Shown in pieces: positions 54,140-64,000 of a stretch of 64,000 nucleotides of DNA. Below the pieces are notes generated by a model. The model saw nothing but the letters and a program-made list of their open reading frames with translations. It was not told the DNA's origin and did no database searches. Positions within the stretch are counted from its first letter, which is position 1. Every line of letters starts with the position of its first letter. This DNA is from Atherinomorus stipes (taxonomy: Eukaryota > Chordata > Actinopteri > Atheriniformes > Atherinidae): NCBI GenBank assembly GCA_023101725.1, contig JALJCO010010476.1, positions 2,483,001 to 2,547,000 of the forward strand. Reading direction: 5' to 3'. The translations under genes and the position numbers were made by a program.

Positions 54140-57100
54140 AAAAAAGATCAGTATTGTATAATGTTGGACATTTTCTTTTATAATTACACCCATGACTGAT
54201 TTTATTTTGTTTTTGAACGCTGAATAAAAAAGAAAGAGGAAAAAAATCTTCAAACCTCCACAGACATCTCACCTTGAAAATGTATTCTGTGGCGAGCAAA
54301 GATACTTTCAGTTCATTTTAGATCATTCTTTGTCCAAAAGACAAAATCTAAGATTGATCTGTAGATTTTCTGTGGTAGTTTGTGGACTTTAGAGGCACAA
54401 AAAAACCTTCACTTTGTCCTCTTAGGGTGTCTGCATGGATTTTAAGGCGTCTTCAAGATGTGGATTACTTAGTGTTTCTACAGGCAGTGTGATGTTAATT
54501 TATTGGTATCTAATTAAATCCTCTTTGCCATGGACTGTTTTCTAACATTTTCCATGCCACAGGGTTTAACTCAAGCTTAAAAATCAATGCACTATGCTGA
54601 ATAGATGGAGAGATATACCTCCATAGAATTTCTGCACCTTTTCCTCTTTTCAAAGCATACATTTTCAGCCAAGACAGTTTTAGGGATTAGGGCTTAAAAA
54701 AAAACAAATAAAAACAGAATTTGTCTTTCTTACAGATGCGGGCATGAAAAAGTTCCAGCTTTTTCTGCCAGAAGTGGTGCAGTAATAGTGCATAATTACT
54801 GCCCGCATCTGTATATATCGGTCTGGAAAACACTAATGCAGAATTGTGTGATGAGGATACAGGACAAATTTTTGTTTCTGACATTTACTGCTTTTGTGTC
54901 TTTGTAGTTTCAACACTCAAGAACCTTTAGAACTTCTCCCTCTTTTATACTTTTCCTCATCGCATTCTCCCTAACCTGCCCCCATGACTTACATTTTTCA
55001 TCAGTGTTGAATAGGTCTTGAAAAGGTGTTACTTGTGCCAAACTCTGTCGGGGAGTTCACACGACCATGAAGAAAAGTGAAGACCTCAGTTTAACACCTA
55101 GTTCACAAAAGCCTCTCAGACTTATCTGTGGGCTTGATGCCAACATCATCATCACCACGACCACCACTTGCTCTCCTGAGACCTGGATGACATGAAGGAG
55201 TTCTTGCTCATTTGAATGCTTTACCACTTCAGCACTTATGGAGAATAAAAGATTAACCTGTACCACAAACCAGCAATTGCAGAGCTGCAAAAATTTAAAA
55301 TGATTGTTCAGATATGAGTATGAAAGTCCTTTGCAACATTTATGTGAAGATTTAATCTCTTGGCTGAGCAAAGATACAATGATGAGAGGTGCTTTCTTCA
55401 TTCGTGACTGTAGAAATCGGCTGTGACAGTTTGGACCTGCCTGCCAAGCAGCAGTGTCCTACCTACCTGTGTGGTGCTCTCCCGTGCCCCAGCTGTCAGT
55501 TGCACTCAGTCACTGTACCGATCACCTTTGGCCAAGCCAGCCTCTAACAAAACATAATACAAGTCATCACCTGATGATCCTATTCCCATCTACATCATAT
55601 TTATGATTCACTCACAAGATGGTTTAACTGAAATGATGCAGTTAGGTCCTGAAATGAAAGCATTACATGATTCATTGGTTTTCAAATTGCAAAAAAAATC
55701 ATTGCATTATTCTTTTGATTCAGATAGAGGTTAGGTCATTATTATTATTTGTTTGTTTTTCTAAATAAAGATGCACATCAGAAATGAGTTTCCAAACCAT
55801 TCTGCTTACAGTACCAACAGGAACAAATCTGAGCTGCCAGCAGAGCAAAGTCTCCCTTGTTTCAGATCTGATGCTACATCTTGGGAATTCATGCCTAATG
55901 GTGCACCTCCTGGCTCTGTCACAGCACATGAAAGTAAGCCTGAGAGCTGTATGATAAAACCTCTGCAGGGTCATGACTTATTGAGCTTCCTCAAATTGCT
56001 TCTCATGGTGCTGCAAGCTCTTCCTCCCTTAGGCCTGGCTCCATTATCGCCCAGCTCTGTCTGTGGGTGCTTCACGGTCACATCACTGACTTCATCCATT
56101 TAAACTATGTTGTAACTTCGCCCAAAAGAAACCTACAGTGCAGAGTTATCAGAACTGATAATGCAGCAATGCATTATAGTTGTAATACTAAGTTAAAGTT
56201 TCTGTTTGTGTCAGTGGAATATTGAAATAGCTAATAAATATAACAGTTAATAATAGCTCAAAAAATAATTTAAAAAAATCTTGGAGTTCACTTTGCTATT
56301 GCAATTATACTTGTATCAAAAAGAACAACTATTCCAGGGATTTATGCAATAAAAATATATCATACTCTGTCAGAGACAGGTTCCATAAAGGGAAGATTTT
56401 GGTGGACAGAGATAAGCAGCAGCTCTGACAGGACATATCTATCATACAGCAGAGGACATAAAGGCATGCAGATAGAAACAGAAGTTTAAGCAAACGAGTC
56501 AGGAAAGTAGATTACCTTAAATGTTATCAAAAAGAGCATCAATCACTCAGTGTCGAAATTATGCACTCTACCTCACAAACCATGTGTGACTTCATGACAA
56601 CTGAGCAGGATGACATTCAAAAATGTCACTAATATAACCGTGCTAGTGCCATATATATACCACTGTATGAGCAGTGACCATAGGAAATCTGTTGCTGTGT
56701 TCATTCGCAGCTTTATGTGCCAAAATAACAGTAAATAAGATGGGAAATTGATTTTGACTGAAGCCACCCAGATAGCATCCACCTCTCAGGTTTCTTTGTC
56801 CAGCTTTACTGAGCTCCAGCTATACAGTGTTATTTCTATCTTATGGTGTGCGTCTTCAAGTGTGTGACACCTTTCTTTTTTGTGCTTTTGCATTATAAGG
56901 GTCTGTGTCGCAGGTACAGCTGCGACCACGAAGCATTGCAGCAGTATGTGTGAAATGACATCCCAGCCAAACAGAGCCGCACCTTATAGCACCAAAGCTG
57001 TCACAAAAGATCAGCATCCAGCCAGCCACACTCCAGGAGCTGCTTTCTGAAAGACCTCCGCTGTGCTTATTCTTACAAATGAAAGGTCAGCCCCATCATA

Positions 57101-57890
57101 TGACCAATAAACTCCCGCCTGTTTGACTGTGTCATGTTGTATCAGCTCAGGTTTACAAACGCTACTGCAGAGCTGATTTTCTAGGTTGTTAATGGCATTA
57201 TTCTGGGGTAAAATTGGATTTTGAAGTTCAGCTTTCCACATAAAAATCTCTACAGTGGTGTCATGATTTACCCTGCTTCTTTCAGAAGCTCATCACATGC
57301 AACCTAACATCATGATAAGTAATCACACAGCATTTAGCTTAAAATTGGCTCCAATTACATGTTGCAAAAAGAACTAAAAAATTTAAGTACTTCTCACCCT
57401 GTTAAACATTTCAGGTATGATGAGCATCAAGGCTATCATATTTCACATCGTCATACTTTCTTTAACATTAAAATCACCCATCTAAAAGACAAAGCCTGAA
57501 AATAATACTGCAAATTATGTAAGCAGCTGCTAAAGTTGCCACATAAAATGTTTGATCCAACAGCGTTGCACCTGGCTTGTGTTAGAGGTGCTTTGATCTT
57601 TTACTCTGCTTGTTTTCCGCTCTTTGTAGCCATTAAACAGCTCTCTGGTCCCTTTGAGGGGTAATTGATTAGTGATTTTAAAAAAAGCAAAGAGCAGGAG
57701 AGGCGTCTTTGTGTCCTCTCTCGCTTGTGTGGGTGGTTTTTAGAATGCGAAGAGGAGCTGTAGTTGTGGTGACAGAGCAGGAAGAAGTACTGCAATGTGT
57801 TTAGTGTGATCTGATTGTGTTCAGGCTGTTTACATAAAGACTTCTGCTCATTCTGACCGTTATAATTAATTTATAACTCATTCATTCATT
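54140..57890. other. Intergenic, one notable hairpin, no gene
   Basis: Contains the double hairpin at 54731-54813 (see findings). A 110-codon frame at 55771-56103 has no motif, splice context or composition to support it. Confidence 0.4.
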
Positions 57891-57894
57891 TATT

Positions 57895-57970
57895 TTCTGT
57901 ACTGCGTAGTCCAGTTCAGGCTTGCAGGGGTTGCTGGAGCCAAACCCGGCTGTTATCAGGCGCGAGTTGC
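57895..57970 (-). repeat. Fragment of common teleost repeat
   Basis: GGGGTTGCTGGAGCCAAACC then CGGCTGTTATCAGGCG, a worn relative of the piece at 49862-49925. Confidence 0.45.
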
Positions 57971-58853
57971 GAACAGTGGCTCCCAACCTATTTTCCTTGA
58001 AGACCCTCTTCATGCAACCACCAAAAAGCTTTCAACCCCCATCTCACCCCTGAAACTGTGCTCGGCTCTTTGCTGTCATTAGCGTGCTTTTTGCCAAAAA
58101 TGACGAATTCTGGATGTGTCCTGTCCTTTGATAAAGCTGAGGTAAAGGCACAAACTATCAGTGCAACATTCTCAGACATGTTTCAGGAATAAAATAGTGC
58201 ACGTCACAAGCTGCACTAGCACACTGACCTCACTGCAAAATGTGTGGTGCATTGAATGTTTTTTGTTTTTTGTTTTGTTTTTATTAATATTATTTTACCT
58301 ATGGCTAAGGATATATAGCCTATGTTTAGAAATATTTTTGTAAAGCAGATTCTGATGACCCCCACTTATTCACTTTGGGGACTGGTTTCATAAGTGGAAC
58401 TTGTTTTTTCCAAGGTAACTGGCGGGAGTGGCGGTATAAACTCTTTTTTCCAGGCTGTGAGCTCGTAATTTGCAGATTGCAAGTTGTTGCAATTGAATTC
58501 TTTTTTTTTCTTTAAAGTTGTACTTCCATGGTCATTTCATTAATATTTCTGTGTTCTCCATTATTATTGAATGCATTCTGCATCATTTCTGTTGAAAAAA
58601 ACCTTCTGGTATCTTTGTATCCAGCTGTATTTGTATACTAGAAGAGAGGCTTGTGGTCCAACGGCAGGCTTTTCCGGGTCCTTCTCATGAATTTCCGTCT
58701 GATTGGCTGCCTGCCATCAGTGTATGAAGGAAGCTCCGCCCTCCGCTCTTATTTTGTTACAGACAGGAAATAGAGCCGACAAACAAGTTTGTTCCGCCAT
58801 GCTAACAAACAGTTAGCTAATTAGCTTCTCAACTCCGAAGCTACAGTCGTGCC

Positions 58854-60530
58854 TAGGGTTGCCACCCGTCCCGTAAAATACGGAATCGTCCTTTAATTGA
58901 CAATGAAACGTTGCGTCCCGTATTGAACCAATACGGGACGCCATTTGTTCCGTATTTCCATAATTGTCAAATACACATGTCTGTCACACATATATAAACA
59001 TTAAATTTAGTAATAATGAGCTAAATAAAACACCGGAAATTTTAAAGCCAGCCAAAACCAGCGGGATCTGCAGGATCCTCCAGTCCTGCATCTCTGCCTG
59101 GCTGCCTGCGCGCTTGCGTGTGCCGCTGTCACGCGCGCTCTCGGCACCCGCGCCTTTTAAAATGTCCACACCTGATCCTCCAGCATGCTCTCACAAGCGA
59201 AAACGCTGCTAAAGAAAACACCTGAGTGGGAACAGGCCCGTCCTTGGTTGGACAGCGTCAGTGGAGATGATGAGAGAAACTGTTAAATACGTATGTGGGT
59301 GAGTGTTTTCAGTGGCGCGCGGTGGACTGTCTGACATCAGACATCATCACGCATCAGAAAAGCAACACAGACACGTGAGAACCGCGAAGACGACCTAAAC
59401 GTGGGTGTCCCATCTTCGTCTCATCATCTCCTGAGACTGAATCAGTCATGACAGAACAGGATCAGTTTTTATCTGGTTGTGTTTTTGCCAGAAGATGTCA
59501 GAGGAAAGTTTAGGAGAAGGTGGTTTGGTTAGTTTATTGATTGTTTAGGATGTTGACTTTTTAAATTTGAATGAATGATCATTTATACAGAAACCATTAT
59601 TAGTAGCAGCCAATATAAATGTTATATGGTTATTTAAACAATAAATCACAGTAATGGATGAACATTTGATAGATAATTTAATATAAATTAAATTAATATT
59701 GTTTCATTCATATATATATATGTATATATATAATGTGTGTGTGTGTGTGTGTTTATGTATAGCCTATATGCATTCAATATATTTCCTATATAAACCAAAC
59801 TTGTACAGCTTTCTGTGTATTCTGTGCCAAAATGTTGATTTTGAGGAACACAGTGTTCAGTTTTCACAACACAAATTCTTTTCTTGGTGTGGTTTATCTG
59901 TCTGGATGACCTGACTTTCTTTCAAGTCATAAGAGGCAGCAAAAGAAATAAGTTTAATTAATCTGTCATCCCACTCTAGGTTACAGTTGAGGTGACACAG
60001 ATGTACCACAGATTCAGACACAGAGCTGTCTACAACAGATCACTTTAACAGTTACATTCAGTTCTTCATGTATTTACTAGGCTTATATTTTAAGTTAATT
60101 GTTGCACACTCCACACAAACAGATCTCCTTTGGCTGCTGGTGCTGCCATGTGATATGTGCATGACAGCTTCTCATTAATTAGGTTTTATTGATAATGCAA
60201 TAACTAAGTTTTGTGCTTATGGCACATTGTTATATATTTTTTCCTCATTTTATTTTAAATAGGGATGATGTAATTACAGCATATGTAGACTAAATAACAG
60301 CACTTTCTATGCAACAGTGTTGCTTAAACAATGTGTTCATTGCAGCATTTCAAGCTTTAAGTGCCACCAATTGTTTTATTGATCACTCCTTTTCTAAAAA
60401 CACTGGTGTAAATTAAAGCATACCACTGCTGTGAGGAGCCCACCATACGAGTATCGGCCCGTGGTGGTCGTGGCCCCGATGAGCTGTAGTAGGTGTCCCT
60501 TATTTTTTTTTCTGAAAGGTGGCAACCCTA
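58854..60530 (+). mobile_element. hAT element with perfect 8-bp duplication and transposase relic
   Basis: Ends TAGGGTTGCCACC and GGTGGCAACCCTA are exact inverted repeats. Target duplication GTCGTGCC (58846-58853 and 60531-60538) is exact. 1677 bp. The interior has a transposase N-terminal relic (59162-59287) and a (TG)n/(TA)n stretch near 59710-59750. The perfect duplication suggests a fairly recent insertion. Confidence 0.93.
59162..59287 (+). pseudogene. hAT transposase N-terminal relic
   Basis: An ATG at 59162 opens MSTPDPPACSHKRKRC then a stop. One base out of phase, the text continues EWEQARPWLDSVSGDDE, like the Trp-Leu-x-x-Val...Gly-Asp lead into a BED-type zinc finger of hAT transposases, and then stops. 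A one-base indel would explain the break. Lies inside the hAT element with matching orientation. Confidence 0.5.
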
Positions 60531-60538
60531 GTCGTGCC

Positions 60539-62012
60539 GTCTTTACTTCTAGTGTGTAGTGGAGGGTTACCTGCCTTCCAACGGACAGATAGAAACCCCA
60601 CGTGGGATACGCTATTTGCAATGTGACGTAGAAGTGCAAGGCTGTTCCCGATTCGCTCTTTTCTTCGTACTGTTTCTCTGATGAGAAAGCACAGCCGACT
60701 GGGGGCAACGCAACGCTAGCAAGTCAGCATGTGTAAGTAAACAAGGGGAAACCCTCCGTATTTCAGAAGGAGCAAGTTAAACGGGTTTTCAGTGGAAGGA
60801 GGCCTTTAAAACACTGCGTGAATTTGTGTTGTTTATTAAAGCCAGTGTTGGTAATCCTGCTCAGAAACACTTTTTGTTATACTTGGTGTAATAGTCCTTC
60901 CATCCTGACAGTAGTCAATACATCGTATTCAAAAAGAGAACGAAAAAAGTCAGACGTCTGTGAGAGCTGCAGTTCTGTAAAAACTCTGACCAACCCCTGC
61001 CATTCGCGCTGAAAGGCAGGAATTGGTCATTCGCAATTTATAGAGGCTGAGGAGTTGTCGTCACAGCGTGTCGCCCCGCCCCTCCGAACCGGCGTTCCGG
61101 CATGTTTCTTGTACGCTTACTGAGAGCTACGTTGGTCGTGACTGGAGATGCTGGGTTATAATGTTGAGTGAAGGACTGTGCCAGCTCTTCGCACAGTCAA
61201 GATGATCAAAAAAAAAAAAAAGACAAACAAGGGCGAGTTATGGTTTTTCAAGATCTCCGGTTTGAAAAAAAAAAGAAAACGAAAAAAAATCAAAGGTTGT
61301 AAACTGGTGAAGTGACAGGGGGCACCAAGTGGCTGACAGCTGCAGTCTGAAGGAAAGAGATTAGCAACATGTAGCATGCTGTGTGTTCTCCAGCTAGTGA
61401 TCCCTTTGTGACTGATAATTGTGGTATCCTTAAAAAACTATTCCCGTGATACTGTCCTTGCAGATACTGTAGTTTTAATAATGAGGAATCAATCAGTACG
61501 ATGTGCACCACTATGAAGATCCTTCCTTCACAAACGGCCGTGCTCAGCTGGGAGCAGTCATGTGGAACATGTCATCGTGTTTGCAGGAACAAGTAAACAA
61601 TATTCCAGTCATACCAGTGTGCCTGTGAAGATGCTGCTTTGCTGTGAGAATGAACCGGACACTACGACCCTGGATAAGATCATCCTTGTTTGCTGTGCAT
61701 TTGCAAATGTATGCTAAATTGTTGTTGCCAAGACGAGCTCTCAAGCTAACATGAGTTGATGAAAACTCTGGTTACTTTCTTTTATCTGTCATTTACTCGT
61801 GATGTTCGACACCACTGACACTTGTCTGCCTGACAGCTTATTTTGGTTTTTCACAAATCAGACACACACTCATCACTGTTTTCTATTTTATAGATAAATG
61901 ATTGAAACCACGTTAAATATTGTCCTCCTTACATGTGTTCAATGACAAATGTTTTCTTAACTAGCAGCATAACAGTTAACTGTGTAAAAGGCAAAATAAC
62001 ACTTCTCTAACA
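60539..62012. other. Intergenic, GC-richer old repeat sequence
   Basis: Sequence on both sides of the hAT insertion (58620-58853, 60539-61100) is CpG-bearing and looks like one older repeat interrupted by the hAT element. 61100-62012 has A-runs (61209-61221, 61267-61275) but no gene. Confidence 0.4.
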
Positions 62013-62016
62013 TTAA

Positions 62017-62631
62017 AGGGACTTGAGGCAGGAATTTGAAAAAAAACAAACACGAATGTCCCTTTTTTTCATACTAATGGGTGATGAAGCGCTAAATACC
62101 AAAAATAACGTTTCCACCCATGTTTCTCTCCTTTGCCTTGAACAGGCTGTGTGCTGCAAAATGCGCTGCAATTCGGTATCCGAATTTCCCACGCTGCCCT
62201 GCGGACGTGACGTCAAATGACCTACATCCGCAGTTTTGATGCAGGAAAAAGACTGAAAGATCAACTGAAAGACCACTAAAAATTGTAACTACGAAGAAAA
62301 AGCTCAGTAAACAACATTATAGTTTTCCAGCTCTGCCATGCGGATGTGACGTCACATGACGCTACATCCGCTGTTTTGATATAGGACGAAGCCGGTCGCG
62401 GTAAATTCAAACACTGTAAGCAATTGTTATGGATTATTCTGCCGTCAGCAAACGATCCAGATCAACTGAAAGACCACTACAAAGTATAACTACGGAGAGA
62501 AAGGTGAGTAAACAGCATCATAGCTTCAGTTTGTGCACGCTATTGTGACGGCTTGGCTCGTGGCTACAGTTACCTGAAGCGGCAGTCGCGGCAGTCGCGA
62601 GTTTCGTTTCTTAATCTTGCCTCAAGTCCCT
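62017..62631. mobile_element. TTAA-flanked MITE, family A (copy 2, internally duplicated)
   Basis: Ends AGGGACTTGAGGCAGGAATT and AATCTTGCCTCAAGTCCCT, flanked by TTAA (62013-62016, 62632-62635). Compared with the 470-bp copy at 27604 it is 145 bp longer, because a segment carrying GCGGAxGTGACGTCA and GATCAACTGAAAGACCACTA is present twice (about 62180-62330 and 62330-62500). Confidence 0.8.
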
Positions 62632-62701
62632 TTAACAGAGCAAAATTACAAATATTACCACGTTACAAACTGATTGTGAAGACTAAATAATTCACAATGC
62701 A

Positions 62702-62836
62702 TTAGCCGCATGTCTCCATTGAGGACGGAGGTAAGCGGTCCAGACTACTGTCCCACTCTGAGCCATCCAGCTCAGATAGGTCCAGTCCGGATATGTCCCC
62801 TAGTTTCTCCAAATAACTCTTCTTTGTGCTAGACAT
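62702..62836 (-). CDS. Possible first exon of a transposon-borne protein (SWIM/YqaJ-type?)
   Basis: Starting at ATG 62836, a 44-residue frame reads MSSTKKSYLEKLGDISGLDL, then SELDGSEWDSSLDRLPP. The pattern YLEKLGDISG-x-D-x-x-E-L-x-x-x-x-W resembles the N-terminus of repeated teleost proteins with SWIM zinc-finger and YqaJ-like nuclease domains. That likeness is from memory and not checked. The frame ends without a splice donor and no continuation was found, so this is at best a fragment. Confidence 0.3.
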   Translation of the reverse strand: MSSTKKSYLEKLGDISGLDLSELDGSEWDSSLDRLPPSSMETCG

Positions 62837-62839
62837 TAA

Positions 62840-63480
62840 ATTATTCCTGTATGGCTTTTCTCCTTTGCTCCTTTTCCCTCCAATGTTAAAACTCCCGACA
62901 GCTCTCGTTTTGACAGTCAAACCTGTACAAACATCATGGCGGCGCGACTCCGCTTCGCTCAGAATTGTCACGTGACTCCTCAGGCTTTATAGAAAGAACA
63001 ATCAATGCCTTTATGTCTCATCTCTGTCCCAACCCTCTCACTGTCCCCCACGTGACCCCCTGTGCGCCTCTCACTGTAAACAAATATAGCTAACAGACTG
63101 CTAACTGCTGCTGCACCAAAAAATTAAAACAAAACAAAACAACAAATAAGGGTTAGACCTCGGAGGCATTGACGTTTGCAGTGTGGACTTTTTACACCGC
63201 AGAAAGAGTTGGTGGTGAGTGGATTAAAGCTTTTAAAAACGTGGTTTGTCAGCTGTTTACTTGCACGCTAACGAGCTAGCCACTCTTCTGTTCTCCTTAA
63301 ACTGCTCGTAAAACATTGGTGCACACGTCCCTGCACTCTGAAGGCATGGTTTAGGGGGGGTGTTATAAATTTCGCTTACTCTAACTGTTTTTCCAACATT
63401 GCCAACCCTAGCTTTAAACACACATACTAAAACTGGCTGTTATGGCTACTGTCAGATTGTTATAACATCTGTGTTATTTT
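62840..63480. other. CpG- and E-box-bearing stretch, no gene confirmed
   Basis: Contains CACGTG (62969-62974) and ATGGCGGCGCGACTCCGC (from 62936, plus strand), which looks like a promoter or leader but opens only 17 codons. Confidence 0.3.
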
Positions 63481-63960
63481 TCTAGCTTGTACTGTAGTTG
63501 TAGATGCTCACAAAAAGGCTGTTTTGGAGACATCTATTTTTTCCTGAGATGGTGCAACTGGAATGGCAAATACCTGGTAATGATGTCACCAACTCGCATC
63601 CACTCGGAATTCTGAGACATCTGGAACGCAACATTAGTTTTTCTGGGCTCCCAAAATGCTGCATCAATGTTAAAGGTAGAGTCCGACGTTTCCCCCCCTG
63701 AAAATAAACGTTAGACTTGTGCAAGTGGAAATCTGTTTCAAACTGCACTTTTGTGCCTCTACTCGCGTGCCGCGGCGCGTTTGAATGCAACTCTCTCTCC
63801 CCCTGCCTGTAATTTGCTCTTTCGCTTTGTTTTGTTGTGTTCGGGACGTTTCTGGGTGGAGATTTCTGTTCATATCGCCAGCCAATGACAGAACCAGGGA
63901 CATGACGCCGTGTGGGAACAAGCTCATGATTGGAGCAGACGCCAGTCCCTCGAACTCTCA
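63480..63960. repeat. Probable DNA-element sequence at window edge
   Basis: CpG-rich text with GAACAAGCTCATGATTGGAG resembles a common fish MITE. Ends not determined, as the window stops. Confidence 0.35.
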
Positions 63961-63996
63961 AAGGAAAAAGAAAGAAAGAAAGAAAGAAAGAAAAAA
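63961..63996. repeat. (GAAA)n microsatellite
   Basis: About six GAAA units at the right edge. Confidence 0.85.
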
Positions 63997-64000
63997 CGGC

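Noticed and set aside
55771..56103. 110-codon plus-strand frame
   Set aside because: No domain, no plausible initiation context, no neighbouring exon signals; length is within chance for this much sequence.
62936..62989. ATGGCGGCG start with good context on the plus strand
   Set aside because: Only 17 codons before a stop, and no donor site to extend it.

Overview
This window is vertebrate nuclear DNA, almost certainly from a ray-finned (teleost) fish. It has long AT-rich introns and small spliced exons with GT/AG borders. It is dense in teleost-type repeats: Tc1-like, hAT, PIF/Harbinger-like and TTAA-flanked DNA elements, tRNA-derived SINEs and LINE fragments. Nothing bacterial is present. 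Only two genes can be identified securely.

Gene 1, on the minus strand, is galnt13, a Golgi polypeptide N-acetylgalactosaminyltransferase. Eight coding exons (31949-31808, 16056-15888, 13993-13827, 12690-12483, 9725-9555, 6939-6822, 4838-4658, 3009-2870) join in frame to exactly 432 codons. They cover the cytosolic tail, membrane anchor, stem and complete catalytic domain. The C-terminal ricin-type lectin exons were not found and should lie beyond the left edge. A CpG-containing region at about 41.4-41.9 kb, with a good minus-strand splice donor at 41416, is the likely non-coding first exon and promoter.

Gene 2, on the plus strand, is reprimo (rprm), a single-exon 102-residue membrane glycoprotein gene at 44185-44493. 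It has an upstream TATA-like element and an ATTAAA signal near 45.04 kb. The two genes are divergent, with predicted starts about 2 kb apart. The galnt13-rprm pairing is also known from human chromosome 2, which supports both identifications.

Layout: 1-2869, intron or 3' side of galnt13. 2870-16056, seven coding exons whose introns carry LINE pieces, a PIF-like MITE (8424-8875) and a truncated Tc1-like element. 16057-31807, the 15.7-kb first coding intron, holding LINE relics, a Tc1-like element with both ends (25020-26066), hAT and TTAA MITEs, and a G-rich low-quality block. 31808-41416, exon 1 of the coding region and the 5' non-coding intron, with a SINE, Tc1 relic, nested MITEs, a second low-quality block (about 35.34-36.54 kb) and two hAT MITEs. 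41.4-45.07 kb, promoters and rprm. 45.07-64 kb, intergenic sequence rich in mobile elements, including a 1.68-kb hAT element with a perfect 8-bp target duplication and several TTAA elements.

I found no clear new multi-gene system. The points most worth a second look are the compact divergent promoter pair with a perfect 14-bp CRE-like palindrome, a 173-codon reading frame in phase just after the double stop of rprm, a tandem splice donor/acceptor pair in galnt13, a two-state hairpin at about 54.73-54.81 kb, a possible host-like first exon of a TTAA-type element at 62.7-62.8 kb, and two probable assembly-noise blocks.
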